From Glandiceps talaboti (lineage: Eukaryota > Hemichordata > Enteropneusta > Spengelidae), in NCBI RefSeq assembly GCF_964340395.1, contig NC_135567.1:13619091-13683090 (forward strand): 64,000 nt of DNA, in the 5' to 3' direction. Numbering within the stretch: the first letter of the stretch is position 1; each line of letters begins with the position of its first letter. Below the pieces are notes generated by a model. That model saw only the letters and a list, made by a program, of their open reading frames with translations, made no database searches and had not been told where the DNA came from. Made by a program: the position numbers and the translations under genes. This document shows positions 12,661 through 25,700 of the stretch, in pieces.

Positions 12661-13737
12661 GGAAAACACTCCGCCATTTTGTTTGACTAATTACTTCATG
12701 GGGTGTCGCATACTAAGAAATACAGTGTACAATTTATTGTATATTTATGAGTACTTTACATGCCAAAATACATAAATGACCAGATTTAAACTGAATGCCT
12801 TCCGTAAGGGTAGTCTTGCAATTTCATGATTTATGCAAGACATTTAGCTCTGCTCTCAAGTCCCAGTGAAAGTTTGTTGACAAAAACGTTGTTCAAATGC
12901 CAGGAAAGCTTGCCATCCTCGACTGCACTCAGCTTTTGCGATCCCCTACATACCGGGATATGTACACCCATTTCCACGGCAAATACTAAACGAAATTGAA
13001 ACCTGCACAACATTGCTAGTATACATCAGAAAGTTTACACACTTCATGGTATGCATCATAACAGTTGAACAATTTTAATACAGTGAAGTGATAAGGTATT
13101 ATTGCCCTACTTTGTCCATGGGTAAAGTGTATACACTCTTGTTTCAATCGAGATTGACAGACGCACCATCTACTCCAAATCATATACATGCGTGAAAGAC
13201 GATTGTAACTGTATATTTTTGCAATAAAGCTCACATACGATGTGTATTTTCAGTGCTCACCTCCTTGCTTTGACGTAATAATCTTCAGATTCAACGAAAT
13301 TATCGATACAAACACTTGAAACCCCTGAAAACAGAGTCTTTCTGTAGCTTTACCTTACATCGACATTGGTGGCACACTTTCGAAACGAAGTATGTGTGTG
13401 ACCAGATGATTAATCGATTAATTAAAATTGCTCATTAATATTCTTGGCATTTTAACTAAAACTTAATCAGTTCTTGCCATTACTCAACAGAACAGTTGCG
13501 CCAAATTTCGTTTGAATTGAGCCAGCCGTTTTAGAGAAAACGATGACACAGTCAAACACACACACACACACACACAGACTTTCAGCCACTAATACATCTC
13601 TCCCTTATGGAAGAAAAATACATATATTGTAAGAGAATTGTTTAATAAAACGATGCATTTTGTTGAGTGTACCATCTCACTTTATCACTCACACTGTCCG
13701 TGAATGTTGTTGTTAAAATATGATGGTGATGGTAGCA
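12661..13737. other. intergenic; repeat tail near 13495-13610
   Basis: No gene. At about 13500-13600, the phrase caaatttcgtttgaattgag, a cagccgttttagagaaaac phrase and a (CA)n tract resemble the 3' ends of dispersed elements in many invertebrates. This is a family-level impression only. Confidence 0.35.
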
Positions 13738-13738
13738 G

Positions 13739-13835
<97 letters not shown>
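13738..13835. repeat. (GAT)n tract with acidic degenerate reading frame behind it
   Basis: About 32 GAT units. The plus frame 13704-13910 is poly-Asp followed by an acidic Ser/Asp stretch and a stop. The same frame continues for about 45 codons with further acidic residues and TRSDRVCTT before more stops. It might be a broken acidic exon, but no family is recognised and no splice sites were convincing. Confidence 0.6.
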
Positions 13836-13837
<2 letters not shown>

Positions 13838-14329
13838 AGTTTTGAATGTCATAGAGAACACGGACAGTGATACATGTACTGACTCAAGTAGTACCAGTGA
13901 GTCAGATTAGAGTGAAACTGATAATAGCGATACTGAAGGTGATGATGATGACAATGATATCAGGGAACTTTTACAAGTGACCAGATCAGACAGAGTATGT
14001 ACAACATGATGGGCACGCTGTAGATACTAACTAGATTGTGTATGATTATAAGAGAAAGGTGATTAGCCATTTTTTCCACTGTTTGTCACTTTATATGTAG
14101 AAATATTACTTTCCAATACAGAGTGAAAATCATTGTATGTATACATATAATGGGAATATTGATTAACGTTCAGTATATGCAATTGTCATGGGGAGGGTCA
14201 TGTTTTACAAAATGGAGAATGGGGGAGGGTCATGTTTTTCTTAACAGACCATGTGTAATTTCCTCCGATCCTCCCCCCTTGTAAATACTGAAGACTACCT
14301 AAACAAGGAAAGAAATGATATAGCATGAG
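13836..14329. other. intergenic, G-rich repeat phrase
   Basis: Twin copies of a gggagggtcatgttttt phrase at about 14195-14245, a phrase seen again in variant form at about 33960-34050. No gene. Confidence 0.4.
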
Positions 14330-14715
14330 AATATTTATTGTTCATCTAATACATATTCGTATCTAGGTAACTTTTTGATCAACAAATCTACTCTAAATCT
14401 ACTGGGCAGATTGAGATTTGGTTGTTGCAATGTTCTCGGGATGTTTAATCTAATAATTGCTTTAATATGATACAATGATCTCATCAGTGATATGTAAATT
14501 AGGGCTAAAGATGTATGTTTTGGGTCAAAAGTCTATAATTCCAAAAATACTAAGCAGATGCTGCTCAGATATGATGGGAATGTTCTAAGGGATGTTTAGA
14601 TCAAAATGTATTCTTGATATGATGATCTCATCAGTGATATGCAAATTAGGGCTAAAATGTGTCTTTTTGGTCAAAAATCTGTAATTCAAAACTACTGAGC
14701 ATATTGGAATGACAA
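14330..14715. repeat. imperfect 180-bp tandem repeat (2 units)
   Basis: Both units contain gatctcatcagtgatatg, aaattagggctaaa, a (t)ttttggtcaaaa phrase, ctactgagca-like ends and a gatgggaatgttct/ggatgttta phrase. Spacing is about 180 bp. Confidence 0.7.
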
Positions 14716-16248
14716 TTAGTGGGGATGCCTATAGGTTTTCATGGCAAATTTCACCTTCTCTTTTATAAATGCTAATTCAACAATGTAAGTACTCGAATAT
14801 GTTCACATTCTGTTGAAACTGTTTATGATAAATACTCCAAAATGCACAAACTATATCTCTCTTGACAACTGTTAATCGCCAATTTTAATTACCGCTGACA
14901 CAGAGCATGCACATTTAGATGTGTCGTAGTGTGTGTAGCAACCAATTTGTTACATTGCATACAAAAGAAGTGAGAGTAAATAGTAGATGTGCACAATGAT
15001 GGAAATCCATAATTACTAAGCAATAGAATGTACCCATCACCTGACTTGATTTTTGGTGCCAAATTTCATTGACCTTTGATGCAACCTATATGTTAGTCTT
15101 GGTTACCCAGACTCTTGCCAACAGGGGTGGCGCCCTCATTTTTTGCAAACTGCCAAAAGTAAATTTACCCTCCGACTAAGGGTAACAGATTTCCAGGCGT
15201 GAACCTGAGTCACCTACCAGATCGTTATTTATCTTTGGACTCACTTGGATCGTTATTTATCTTTGGACACACTTGGACTAATATCCCAAGATGTTTTATT
15301 CTTGAAAGAGCAATTATCACTTCATTTAGCTAAGCCAAATTCGTACATTCTTGTCCTAAACATGTTGGAATGGTACATTTTAGTTGTGCAAATGTCACGG
15401 TTTATCTGACACGATTATGACTACTTTCCCATGTGAATGTCTGCCAACTGTTTTGTTTTTCATTTGCAAAATTCTAAAAGTGCCTGTAGTTGGGGCAAAA
15501 TGTTTTATTCTTAAATGCACCCAGTACACTGCGTGGTGGTTTTGGAAACAAAGATAACTGATAGCAAATTGCTAAGAAAGAATAACTTGACAAGTAAACA
15601 AAAATCTACACCAAATATGACGGATTCACATCTTTGAACCTGAATGTGAATCAAAAAAATATTCAGTCAATACCTGGCCTGGACTGGCCTGACCGGTGAC
15701 ATGGCCTGTACCAGTGTTTTGTACGGGCAAGGAATCAGTCTAGCACTAATGTATAGAACCGAAGTGCGCATGTGCAATGACACTTGACTTGTGAGTTTTG
15801 TGCAGTGACACAGACAACAGCTGTGTGAGCGACTCTCTGCTGGATCCCGGCCAATCTTCAATCACTCTCTAGACTACACCAAGCAAGATTAACTCTAGGT
15901 AGGTACTTAACCATCACGTAGAGTAATTTGACAGTCAAATATACTTACAAAATTGACGAAAGTGAACACTCGATAAACAGCAAGTTGCAATATTATTTGT
16001 ACATGTAATACATGACGCTCCGCTCACCAACATATACTATGTAAACATTCTAAGCGTACCACGTCAGCATGCATAGCGTCCCACAAGGCTCTGTTCTTGG
16101 TCCCATTATGTTACCATATAAAGACACAGACAGGAAAATAGATATCGTCCTGAAAATCTTCCATGGTTGCTTCAAATAGCGCCCCTAGTGGTCAAAATAT
16201 TTAATCTTTTGTCTTTCTAATCTATTACACTATTACATTTTCTTTCAG
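14716..16248. other. intergenic or 5' intron of the zinc-finger gene
   Basis: No gene recognised. A gttacccagactcttgcca phrase at about 15100 recurs in similar form near 57085, so it is a dispersed repeat. The run ends in a pyrimidine-rich acceptor at 16241-16248. Confidence 0.4.
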
Positions 16249-16256
16249 ATTCAGAA

Positions 16257-16534
16257 ATGGACAATGAAGAGTTGGTATTCAGCCTATATGAACGGGACTT
16301 GAATGAAGCATATCAAGTGTTACTTTACCGACTTGAGAATAATACACTCTCTGATAGAGGTATGTTGTAGTAATACATAACACCACCCATTCAGGTGTAT
16401 AATATTGAAAAGTTTGTTGTTTGCAGAAATTTGTAAGCCAGTAGTATTTGGTTTTTATTAGACAGTGAAACTATCCTTTTTAGCACAACTCAAGTACTTC
16501 ACCATTGCTAAATGGATGGTGAAATTGTATATAA

Positions 16535-16601
<67 letters not shown>

Positions 16602-18685
16602 CTGTGTGTGTGTGTGTGGATATTGTCTCAGCATGTAAACAACTTAAAGTCAAAACTTGTCAGGCAAATTGTCCTGATATTTGGCAACGGTATTACTTAA
16701 GGATGTAGACATAGATATCTCCAAATCAAATGCATCATGATCAGCGATGTGTTTTGGGTCTGAAATATGAATTAGGTCTTAAAATATGAGATTTGACCTA
16801 ATTTGGAAATGGGGGTAAACTTTGTTGAGGAGGATATTTCTAGAGGAGCTTTTTCTACTGACACTGTTCAAGACAACAGGCCCTAGCAACTGTAACTACA
16901 TCCTTAGCAACATGCAAACATGTTTTGCAATGATAGCAATTGAATAGTTTCAGACATGTGTATGCTAATATGGCTAGCAACAAGACAACTCCCCAAGCAA
17001 CAGTTAAATATGGATGTGTACTATGTGCTTAGCAGCAAGGCCATGCACACAGCAACAGGCAAATAATGTAATGGTATACATGTATGTTGCAAAGATTACA
17101 GGGGTAATCAGGAAATTTACAGTTGTGTTACAATGTCATTGATGCTATTTTTTCAATTATTTACCAACAAATGTAAAGGTTTATGTAGGGAACTTTGCTT
17201 TATTTGAAACAGATCAATACAAAATTGATTAAGAGACCACAGGTAAATTACAAAACTGATTATTCAACTTGAACAATTCTTTTGTTTTTGGTGGTCTGTC
17301 TGTCTTTCATTACAACTACTTTAAAGGAATCTTCCTGACGAATAGCAGAAATGAAGTACACTATGGTGTTGTTTGGTCAGTCTCCCTGGGGTAACACTTA
17401 CACATCACAATATAATTTAGTTTCTACTACTACCATGTGATGTCATGTGTGTGTCTGCCTAGGTATTGTTTACATCTGTTATGAGCTTTTCTGAATCATG
17501 TTTGTTTGTTACATTGTTGCATTCATATAAATCATACTTATGGATGAGAGTGGTTAGTGATATATAGTCTTCAGATAATCACTGCCTTTTCACAATTCAT
17601 ATTTATAAAATATTGATTTACATTTGTGATCAGTCATTTCACTAACATCTTTCTTTTTTGTGTCAACAGATAAATCCATAATAATTGATTGTCTTTGTCA
17701 ACATGGACTTGTTACATTGGATGAAGTCATGGTTGAAGAAGACTCTGAGGAGCATTGTATAGAGTATAGTACAAGAAGTGACTGTGATGGTTTAGTTACC
17801 AATGAGAACCAAAAATCTCCACAAACTACAATTACATGTGAAAATAGTGATAATGTTAGCCATGAACTAATGACTTTGCCAGACTCTGAGGTACATTGTG
17901 TAGAGTATAGTGCTCTAAGTAATGACAATGAAAGCCATGCAAATGACAGGTCATTTCTATGTGAGGAGTGTGGTAAAAGTTTTACTAAAAAGAGTCATCT
18001 GAAAAGACACATGAGAAGCCATACAAATGAAAGACCATTTGTATGTAAGGACTGTGGTCAAAGTTTTTCTCAAATGGGTAATCTGAAAGTACACTCGAGA
18101 AGCCACACAAATGAAAGACCATTTGTATGTAAAGAGTGTGAGAAAAGATTTAAACAAAGTAGTAATCTGAAAGTGCACATGAGAATCCACGCAAATGAAA
18201 GACCATTTCTATGTAAGGAGTGTGGTAAAAGTTTTTTTCAAACGAGTAATCTGAAATTACACATGAGAATCCACACAAATGAAAGACCATTTGTATGTAA
18301 TGAGTGTGGGAAAAGTTTTACTCAAAGTAGTAATCTGAAAGTACACTCGAGAATCCACACAAATGAAAGACCATTTATTTGTAATGAGTGTGGGAAAAGT
18401 TATATTGAAATGTGTAGTCTGAATGTACACATGAGAATCCACACAAATGAAAGACCATTTGTATGTAATGGGTGTGGTAAAAGTTTTACTAAAAAGGATT
18501 GTCTGAAAGTACACTCGAGAATCCACACAAATGAAAGACCATTTGTATGTAACGAGTGTGGAAAAAGTTTTACTCAAAGTAGTCATCTGAAAATACACAT
18601 GAGAATCCATACAAATGAAAGGAGTGTGGTAAAGGTTTTTGCTGTAAAGAGTCATCTAAAAAAAACAGAGAAGCCATACAAATGA
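16257..18685 (+). CDS. C2H2 zinc-finger protein, eight fingers, join(16257..16359, 17670..18685)
   Basis: Exon 1 follows tctttcag (AG at 16247-16248); ATG at 16257 opens MDNEELVFSLYERDLNEAYQ and ends in phase 1 at gatagaG|GTATGTT. Exon 2 follows tgtcaacag (AG at 17668-17669), completes an Asp codon and continues KSIIIDCLCQHG. About 90 acidic residues precede eight tandem C2H2 fingers of 28 residues (C-x2-C-x12-H-x3-H) joined by TNERPF linkers in place of the usual TGEKP. The first finger reads FLCEECGKSFTKKSHLKRH. After finger 8 the frame slips into RSVVKVFAVKSHLKKTEKPYK and stops, because a ninth finger has lost about 16 nt including its first Cys. By family it is a nuclear sequence-specific DNA-binding protein. 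The N-terminus matches no domain I know. Non-coding upstream exons are possible. Confidence 0.82.
16537..16617. repeat. (GT)n microsatellite in zinc-finger gene intron
   Basis: Dinucleotide run with two single-base interruptions, inside the intron 16360-17669. Confidence 0.95.
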
Positions 18686-18849
18686 AAGACCATTTTCACG
18701 TAAGGAATGTGGTCAAAGTTTTCACCAAGCAAGTACACAGGAGACTCTATACAGATGATAAACTATATTTGTGTCATGAATGTGGGAAGGGTTTTAATCG
18801 AAAAGGTCATTTGAAAATACACATGGGAATTCATACAAATGAAAAATAA
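18686..18849 (+). pseudogene. decayed extra zinc fingers after the stop
   Basis: In other frames the DNA still spells a finger start (NERPFSRKECGQSF, first Cys replaced) and, at 18757-18849, a nearly whole finger LYLCHECGKGFNRKGHLKIH followed by MGIHTNEK and a stop. The ancestral array was therefore at least 11 fingers long; frameshifting deletions cut it to eight. Confidence 0.75.
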
Positions 18850-19389
18850 TTTGTATGTAATACCCAGTGGGCCAGAATGGGTTTAGCTGACACTGTCACT
18901 GCAGGCTGTGAAAGGTTGTCCATATATTTGCCTAATCTATTGTCCTATGGAATGATATCAAGGAGGACGTCTTGTAGGAAATTTGCATGGAACTCTCTAG
19001 AGCGCAGTTTTGATGTGATAAACATGAGGAGTTTGTGATATTTTAAACTTAGAACGGTAAGGGCTATCCTTAATGGAAATGGTTGTAATATGTCTCATTA
19101 ATGTGTTACAGTTTCAAATTCTATATAAGAAAGTAGAATTGATATGCAGGAGCTTATAAAAATACACAATATTGTAATGAAAGATGTAAATTTAGGTCTA
19201 CAATCTTAAGATTGCAAGAAAATTTAATGTAAAAAGAGATCTGAAATTTCTGACTGGTTACCATTTAGCGTGTAAAAAATAGAAACTTGCATCATCTCCA
19301 CCATGATATCACTTTCAATGCGTTATATATAGTGAATGTAGAGTTTATCTTTTGTATATCATTTTTTACTAATCATAATACTGATTCTT
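18850..19389. other. 3' flank of the zinc-finger gene
   Basis: Probably 3' UTR then spacer; no gene seen. Confidence 0.4.
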
Positions 19390-19720
19390 AAGTGACCATA
19401 TGGATGAGGATTGGGTATCCATTTTGGATTTTTTAATTCATAAAACATTCTTTATCATGGCTTCCTACTTGAAAAAATTCAATGTGAAACAACATATGCC
19501 AAGCCATTATTTGTTATATAATAAATTGCAAAAGATTAATAAATGTGGAAAAATGTTCCTGTTCACACATGATTTTTAGCTTTTTGCATTGTATTGAGTT
19601 AGAAATACAGACTTGGTATATGTGATTCTCATTGATTTTTCATGGAGGAAGCCATGATAATATTGTTTCATAAATTAAAACTCCAAAAAAATACCCATCC
19701 CTCATCCATGTGACCACTTT
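19390..19720. mobile_element. fold-back MITE family 1, copy A
   Basis: The left end agtgaccatatggatgagg, then a tttggatttttt phrase, is mirrored at the right end by the reverse complement (ctcatccatgtgaccactt). About 330 bp with no coding capacity. The same ends occur in copies at 25858, 38782, 40100, 41014 and a half copy at 36720. TSD is unclear (TTAA or TA). Confidence 0.85.
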
Positions 19721-19958
19721 GAAATCGAAGCTATTTTTTCTTTTATTTAATTCCTTACACATTGTCAATGATTGGTAGCTTAGATTTTATCTCAGAGAGA
19801 TTTCATTTCGCTATTAATCATTAATAAAATGTTGGTGAAAAGTACATGTTTATATGTAACATGACAATTTGTCAGTTGATTGCATTTGTTATCATATATT
19901 GAGTCTTATAGTAACCATAATGTGGTTCAAAAGTGCTAAATCCACTGCAAACCGTCGT

Positions 19959-19975
19959 GTGTGTGTGTATGTATG

Positions 19976-20009
<34 letters not shown>

Positions 20010-20098
20010 TGCATGTTAGTATGTATGTATGTATGTATGTATGTATGTATGTATGTTAGTATGTATGTATGTATGTATGTATGTATGTATGTATATAT
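19959..20098. repeat. (GTAT)n microsatellite
   Basis: Tetranucleotide run with a few slips. Reading frames through it give MYVC/YIHT repeats only. Confidence 0.95.
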
Positions 20099-20514
20099 CA
20101 AGTATCCGGCTAAGATAGTGGTAAACGGCAACATAATCCATGATTGCTTCCCTCATTGCAAAGTTTTGGGCCGTAAACGGGCACAGCACATTGCAAAAAC
20201 CTAAAAGTATTAGAGTGAACGGTGGAATAACCTATAGTGTAAGAGAATTGCATACAATGGGTACAACTCGTGAATATTTTACTACCAATGCAACTAACCA
20301 GGGTGTTGCTGTGTCTGTTACTTCGAGTACTTGTAGCAATGAGGAATCTTTGAACGAGTTGAAGAAGCCGTTTAAGATGTATTCAACAAACCAATTAATC
20401 AGTTTCATACAACAGAGACGGGTGGATTACACATTTCAGAGCAACATGTTCAAAATAAAATGCCGAACGATGTAAAGAAATCACAGTTAGACGGACACGA
20501 TGATCTCACTTAGG

Positions 20515-21440
20515 AGAAGGTACTCAGGTTCGCGTTATTGGCCTTATTAGTAAACATACTAACAAACTGAAAACAACAGAGGTAATGAAGATTTTCGAGT
20601 CGAACGATTATATTTTTTTTACCGAAACTTGGACAACAGATATAATTATCGGATTTAGCTGTTAATGAATTTGAATATATCGTATTGAATAGACAAAGGA
20701 AACCAGGTGCCAAGCGTGGCTCTGGAGACCTTGTTTTATATTTCCGTTCAACTGTGGCAGATAAAACCAAATTTCTTAGGTCAGATGCCGATGATATTAT
20801 TTGGATTCGTATTCAAGATGGCAATAATTTTATGATTTATGCCTTTGTTATGTAATACCAACTGGTACCAGTAGAGAGCCGTTAGTTCAAAGATCAGTGT
20901 TTGATAGAATTATTGAAACAATGGAGGAGTTTAAGGCAAATTATGCTAATTGTATGTTTATCATTTGTGGGGACATGAATGCAAGATCGGGTAAAAGACC
21001 TGATTATGTACTCAATGATAGTCAGCTGTTTGTACCTGTACCTGACGTATACATTCCTGACGATTACATACCCAGAGTGTCTCAGGGTAAAGAAATTATC
21101 AATGTAAATGGTACCCTTTTGTTTGAGTTTAGCAAACAGAGTTCGCTTAGTATTGTTATTGGCAGGTGCGGCGACGAAAAGGGGATCGGCAAGTATACAT
21201 ATTATGCCCACAATGGTCAAAGTACTGTTGATTACGCGATCGTAAGTAGAGATGTATTTGATTGGTTTTATTGTTTTTTTTCCGTGGGAGACCCGAATAT
21301 TATTTCAAACCACTGTCTTGTTTCTTTTCCATTAGTATGCCTGTTAACCTAACTGTAAATGAGCCATCTCATGCTAGGTCCTGTAAAAGGACAAATGTAG
21401 ATTACATGTATAGCTTGAACCCAGAGTTAGCAGAGAGTTA
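20515..21440 (+). pseudogene. LINE endonuclease (EEP domain) relic
   Basis: Across three frames the DNA spells an apurinic-like LINE endonuclease. It begins with a VIGLISKHTNKL N-terminus and FFTETWTTD (catalytic Glu), then a KPGAKRGSGDLVLYF loop, then CGDMNARSG (Asp/Asn motif, about 20965-20992), STVDYAIVS and ISNHCLVSF, and runs on as PSHARSCKRTNVDY. The closing SDH triad is SNH here, so the catalytic Asp is lost. Frameshifts near 20640 and 21340 and an in-frame stop near 20853 break it. No RT follows, because the 60-bp minisatellite starts at 21455. The preceding 20105-20510 may hold more decayed element sequence but is not recognisable. Confidence 0.75.
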
Positions 21441-21454
21441 AAAGTTAGACACAT

Positions 21455-22190
21455 ATCACTACTATGAGACACATAGTGAACACCAATTCCCACAATGATT
21501 CATTAACATACACACAGTTTACTATGATACATATAGTGAATACCAATTCCCACCTTAACCCATTAACTTACACATTCTACTATGATACACATAGTGAATA
21601 CCAATTCCCACCTTGACCCATTAACTTACACATTCTACTATGATACACATAGTGAATACCAATTCCTACCATGACCCATTAACTTACACATTCTACTATG
21701 ATACATATAGTGAACACCAATTCCCACCATGACCCATTGACATAAACATAGTCTACTATGATACACATAGTGAACACCAATTCCCACCATGACGATTTAA
21801 CATACACACAGTCTACTACGATACACATAGTAAACACACATTCCTGCCATGACCCATTAACAGTCTACTATGATACACATAGTGAAAACCATTTCCAACC
21901 ATGACACATTAACATACACACAGTCTACTATGATACACATAGTGAACACCAATTCCCACCATGACCCATTAACATACACATAGTCTACTATGATACACAT
22001 AGTGAACACCAATTCCTGCCATGACTCATTAGCATACACACAGTCTACTATGATACACATAGTGAACACCAATTTCCACCATGACCCATTAACATAAACA
22101 CAGTCTACTATGATACACATAGTGAACACCAATACCCACCATGACCCATTAACATACACAGTCTACCATGATACACACATGACCCATTGA
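21455..22190. repeat. 60-bp minisatellite, array 3 (about 12 copies)
   Basis: Same unit as 2903-3275. Some units are shortened (for example about 21585-21700, where acacattctac replaces the longer cacacacagtctac). It lies directly downstream of NLR gene 2 on the minus strand, as array 1 does for gene 1. Confidence 0.95.
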
Positions 22191-22766
22191 CATGAATACA
22201 GACTGCTAACTATGATACACATAATGAACACATATATACATGTACACACACGATTAAATCAATACGCAGCATAACATTAAAGTTCTAGTTGTATATTTTA
22301 TCAAATCTTTACATTCCAGATCATTCAATATTAAAGTACTCAAGAACAGTATAGAAAGTAATAAGTGTACAGTACACAATTAAGTAAACTATACTATATT
22401 TTCCTGGGAAACGGCAAAGCACATGCTACCATACAAACTACGAAAAGTGTTTCTTAAAATGTATACCTATTTTTGTTTCCTGAAAAACACGTAACTGTAT
22501 TTAGATGTGTCTTTTATAAAAATAAAACATTCATTATATTACATTATACAACTTAATTGATACAACACAAACTATATTTTCCATGTAAAAGGCCAGAATT
22601 GGAAAATATGTCAATTGTCGCTGTAGCATTTTGATTATTATATTACCACATAGGCAAAAATGAAGCATTGAAATACTTGTGTATACTAATATGTTGGTGA
22701 TTTTAAAACCTGTCAATGTTAACTTCTTTGTTTTGTAATCCCTATTAGTAAGTTCTTATCATAATT
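22191..22766. repeat. duplicated 3' flank of NLR gene 2
   Basis: Follows 10866-11370 closely (aaagtactcaagaacagtat, gtgtacagtacacaattaag, tttcctgggaaacggcaaa) and 3290-4419 more distantly. Likely 3' UTR and downstream DNA. Confidence 0.8.
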
Positions 22767-25700
22767 TTATTTACGTTCCCAGACATTTAAATGAAATCCC
22801 GCCTTTTGTATTCTTGGACAACTTTTCTCAAAGAGTTCATTTCTTAGTCTGGGTTTGATCATGTCCCAGTGACTATCGTTTTCACTTTCTATAACGATGA
22901 CGTCACACAATGGGTAAATCGCGTTATAAACTTCGTTATAAGTCAACCTTGCATTCTTACTCTCGTCTTGGTTAACGTCGACTGTAAATTCTATTCTATT
23001 AAATGCGTCTTGATCTGCAACTATATCATCCGTAGCACATATTTTTACTTCACTGGTAACTCCTAATATGCTAATGGTCTCACTTCCCCTTAACATTGAA
23101 CATATTGCTGCTACTATTTCTTTCGTTACGAGCTCTGCCATTATAAACACTACACGTAATGATCGATTAGCCTTGATACTTGATAAAATTGATATCAAAT
23201 CATCATCATCACCACAGTGCTCAATCCATACAAACTGAAGACTTTTATTATGTACTATAGATTCATAGAACTCTTTACTCGCTTGTTTTCTGGTTTCTAT
23301 TTCATCTGAATTCAGCTCACTCTCATAACGCAATCTACGATTATTAAACCACTGTCTAGCGTCATCTACGCCTGCAAAATTGCCTTGTATATCCAAATTT
23401 AAGTGTAGTATCTTTATTGAATTATTCTGTCGTAGTATGTTTGTAAGAACTCTCCTTCTTTCAGCTAATAGGGCGTTGGTTGAGAATCTGATATTCAAAT
23501 ACTTTAAAGAGTTATGTCTAGCGATATGTTCTCCGATGCAGCTGAAGAATATTTCAGCCCCACGATCGCCATGTACGATTAAACTTTGCAGAGTTTCATT
23601 GAGATGAAATAAAGAATGATACTGCTGAGTATTTCTACGATATTCAGTAATATCAAACTGGTTACCAGTATCATACAGTGAAGTTTTGAAGGTATCAAGA
23701 CTGTTTAGTTTCGACATAAAATTTCCAATGAAGGTCATGACACTGAACATATCTTTCTTTGATTTAATCTGTATTCCTAAATTCTTTATAGGATTTGCTT
23801 CAAGGACAGCCGTCAGTTCATCATGTGAATCGTCTGGAACCTTCATTCGCAGTGATTCCAAATACTGCCCTTGTGCTAAGACTGCTAATGTCTGTTTTGG
23901 AACATTAACAGTTGAAAGGCGAAAATAACGCAATTTCAACTCACTATTCGTGTCAGCGTTTTGATTACAGTATCTAACCACATGGTTTAAACCTGAAGTA
24001 CAGGCATTACTGACAATAGATACGTAGTAACCTATGCGGATTTCATTATTATGAATTATGCTACTTGCAATTGTAAGGACAAATAATTCAGGATGTCCAG
24101 ATTCGTGTAGGCAACTAAGGGCTAGATGACTTAACTCCTCAAACGCCTGGCAGTCACTATATTTAATATCGTTAAGAACTTCAGCAAATATACTGAATAA
24201 CACGTCTCCATCCTTATCCAGAAGTCCGGCGACAAGCAGACAAGTATTTGTAAACTTGCTATTACGAATAAAGGCGCGGAGAAACTGTCTGTCATTTACC
24301 TGATTAGTTTGTACCAGATAGTAAGCTGCCATATATTCCTGGAATGATTTATGTACAAACACCCAGTATTTACCAGGTTGTAGTCTAGCACTGCTGTATT
24401 CCTGAGTTAATAGTCCTAATCTAAATAAAGCACTTTCCGTCCCTATTCCATACTTTTTAAAATCTAGCATCGCAAACCTAACTTTGTCGGTTGCTAAACC
24501 ATCATACGACATTTCACCTAGCTTTAACATTTCCTCCATATAATTTCGTGGTATTTCATTGCCTTCAGGTACAGGTAAGCTCTGCTTTTCACAGTGTCGT
24601 CGCAATATACTCATTACTAATTGAGCATATAAATCAGATAACTTACTTGGTAGCTCACCTTTGTTGTCTTTCCAGAGAAGGCAGAGTAAAACGGCGTTGA
24701 GTGGATTAATCGCGAGAGCAGCTATGTTTTCATTTTCGTTTATCTTCGTAGTAATTCCACGGGCTTCATCCGTATTAACAGACAATGCCTTATTCCTATC
24801 AGCACAAACATATTTCATTATGTATTCACTAATGTTCTCTTTACTAAATCCCCTTAAAATGAAATGCTTGTTTACACATTTCACGAAGGTGTTTACTTCC
24901 GTGCTTCTAGATGATATAATTACAGAGGATTTTGGCAATTTCTTCTTATTCATCAAACTTATAATTTCGCCTTTCAGAGATTGTTTAAGCTCGTCAGCTC
25001 CATCCAATACAATCAAAATTTTGTCTTGATTGTCACGAATATAATTACGAAGATCTGTTTCATTCACTCCTGATTCTTCAGGAAGTAATTGATCAAATAT
25101 AGCTTTAACTATGTCTGTACTATCTACCATTTGTCTTAACTCTAAAAGAATTAACAATTCAAATTTTTCTAACATTGGTTCTGTGTTCATGGCCCAATCT
25201 AGCGCCATCTTTCTACAGAATGTGCTTTTGCCGATCCCAGGTTCCCCCTCAACTAAAATTCTGCGATTTTGCTCGCTTGGTGTAAACTCTTTTCGAAAAT
25301 CTACACTCTTGTATTCATAGCCCTCTCTACTTCTTTTGGCTAATTCTAACTGTGTATATACATCGAGTAAAGGTAATTGAAAGCCAGCTTCATACCAGGG
25401 TACTGGATCGATGTACGTCATTTTCTCTTCATAATGGCGTTTTAACAAGTCTTTGCATTTCTTTGCAGTTTCAGCATACATTCCTAAAGGCAAAGTAGAA
25501 ATAAATCCACAATTATTTATAATACAAAGACGATTTCCAGGTTTATTTTAATCATAAAGACGACTTCTCCTCTAACACACATCGGTACATATGTATTCCT
25601 AAGTTTCCCTTTCTTCCTTTCACGTAGCGATGGCGCTAAATAAGACCTTGAGGCGCGTTTTACTCTACATGTTACATGCAATGTATATGTAAACATTCCC

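Noticed and set aside
13704-13910. Acidic protein with poly-Asp
   Set aside because: It is mostly a (GAT)n run; no splice partner or conserved domain was seen, so it is not called as a gene.
21455-22190. CRISPR-like array of regular repeats
   Set aside because: The 60-bp units are contiguous with no unique spacers and the host is an animal; it is a minisatellite.
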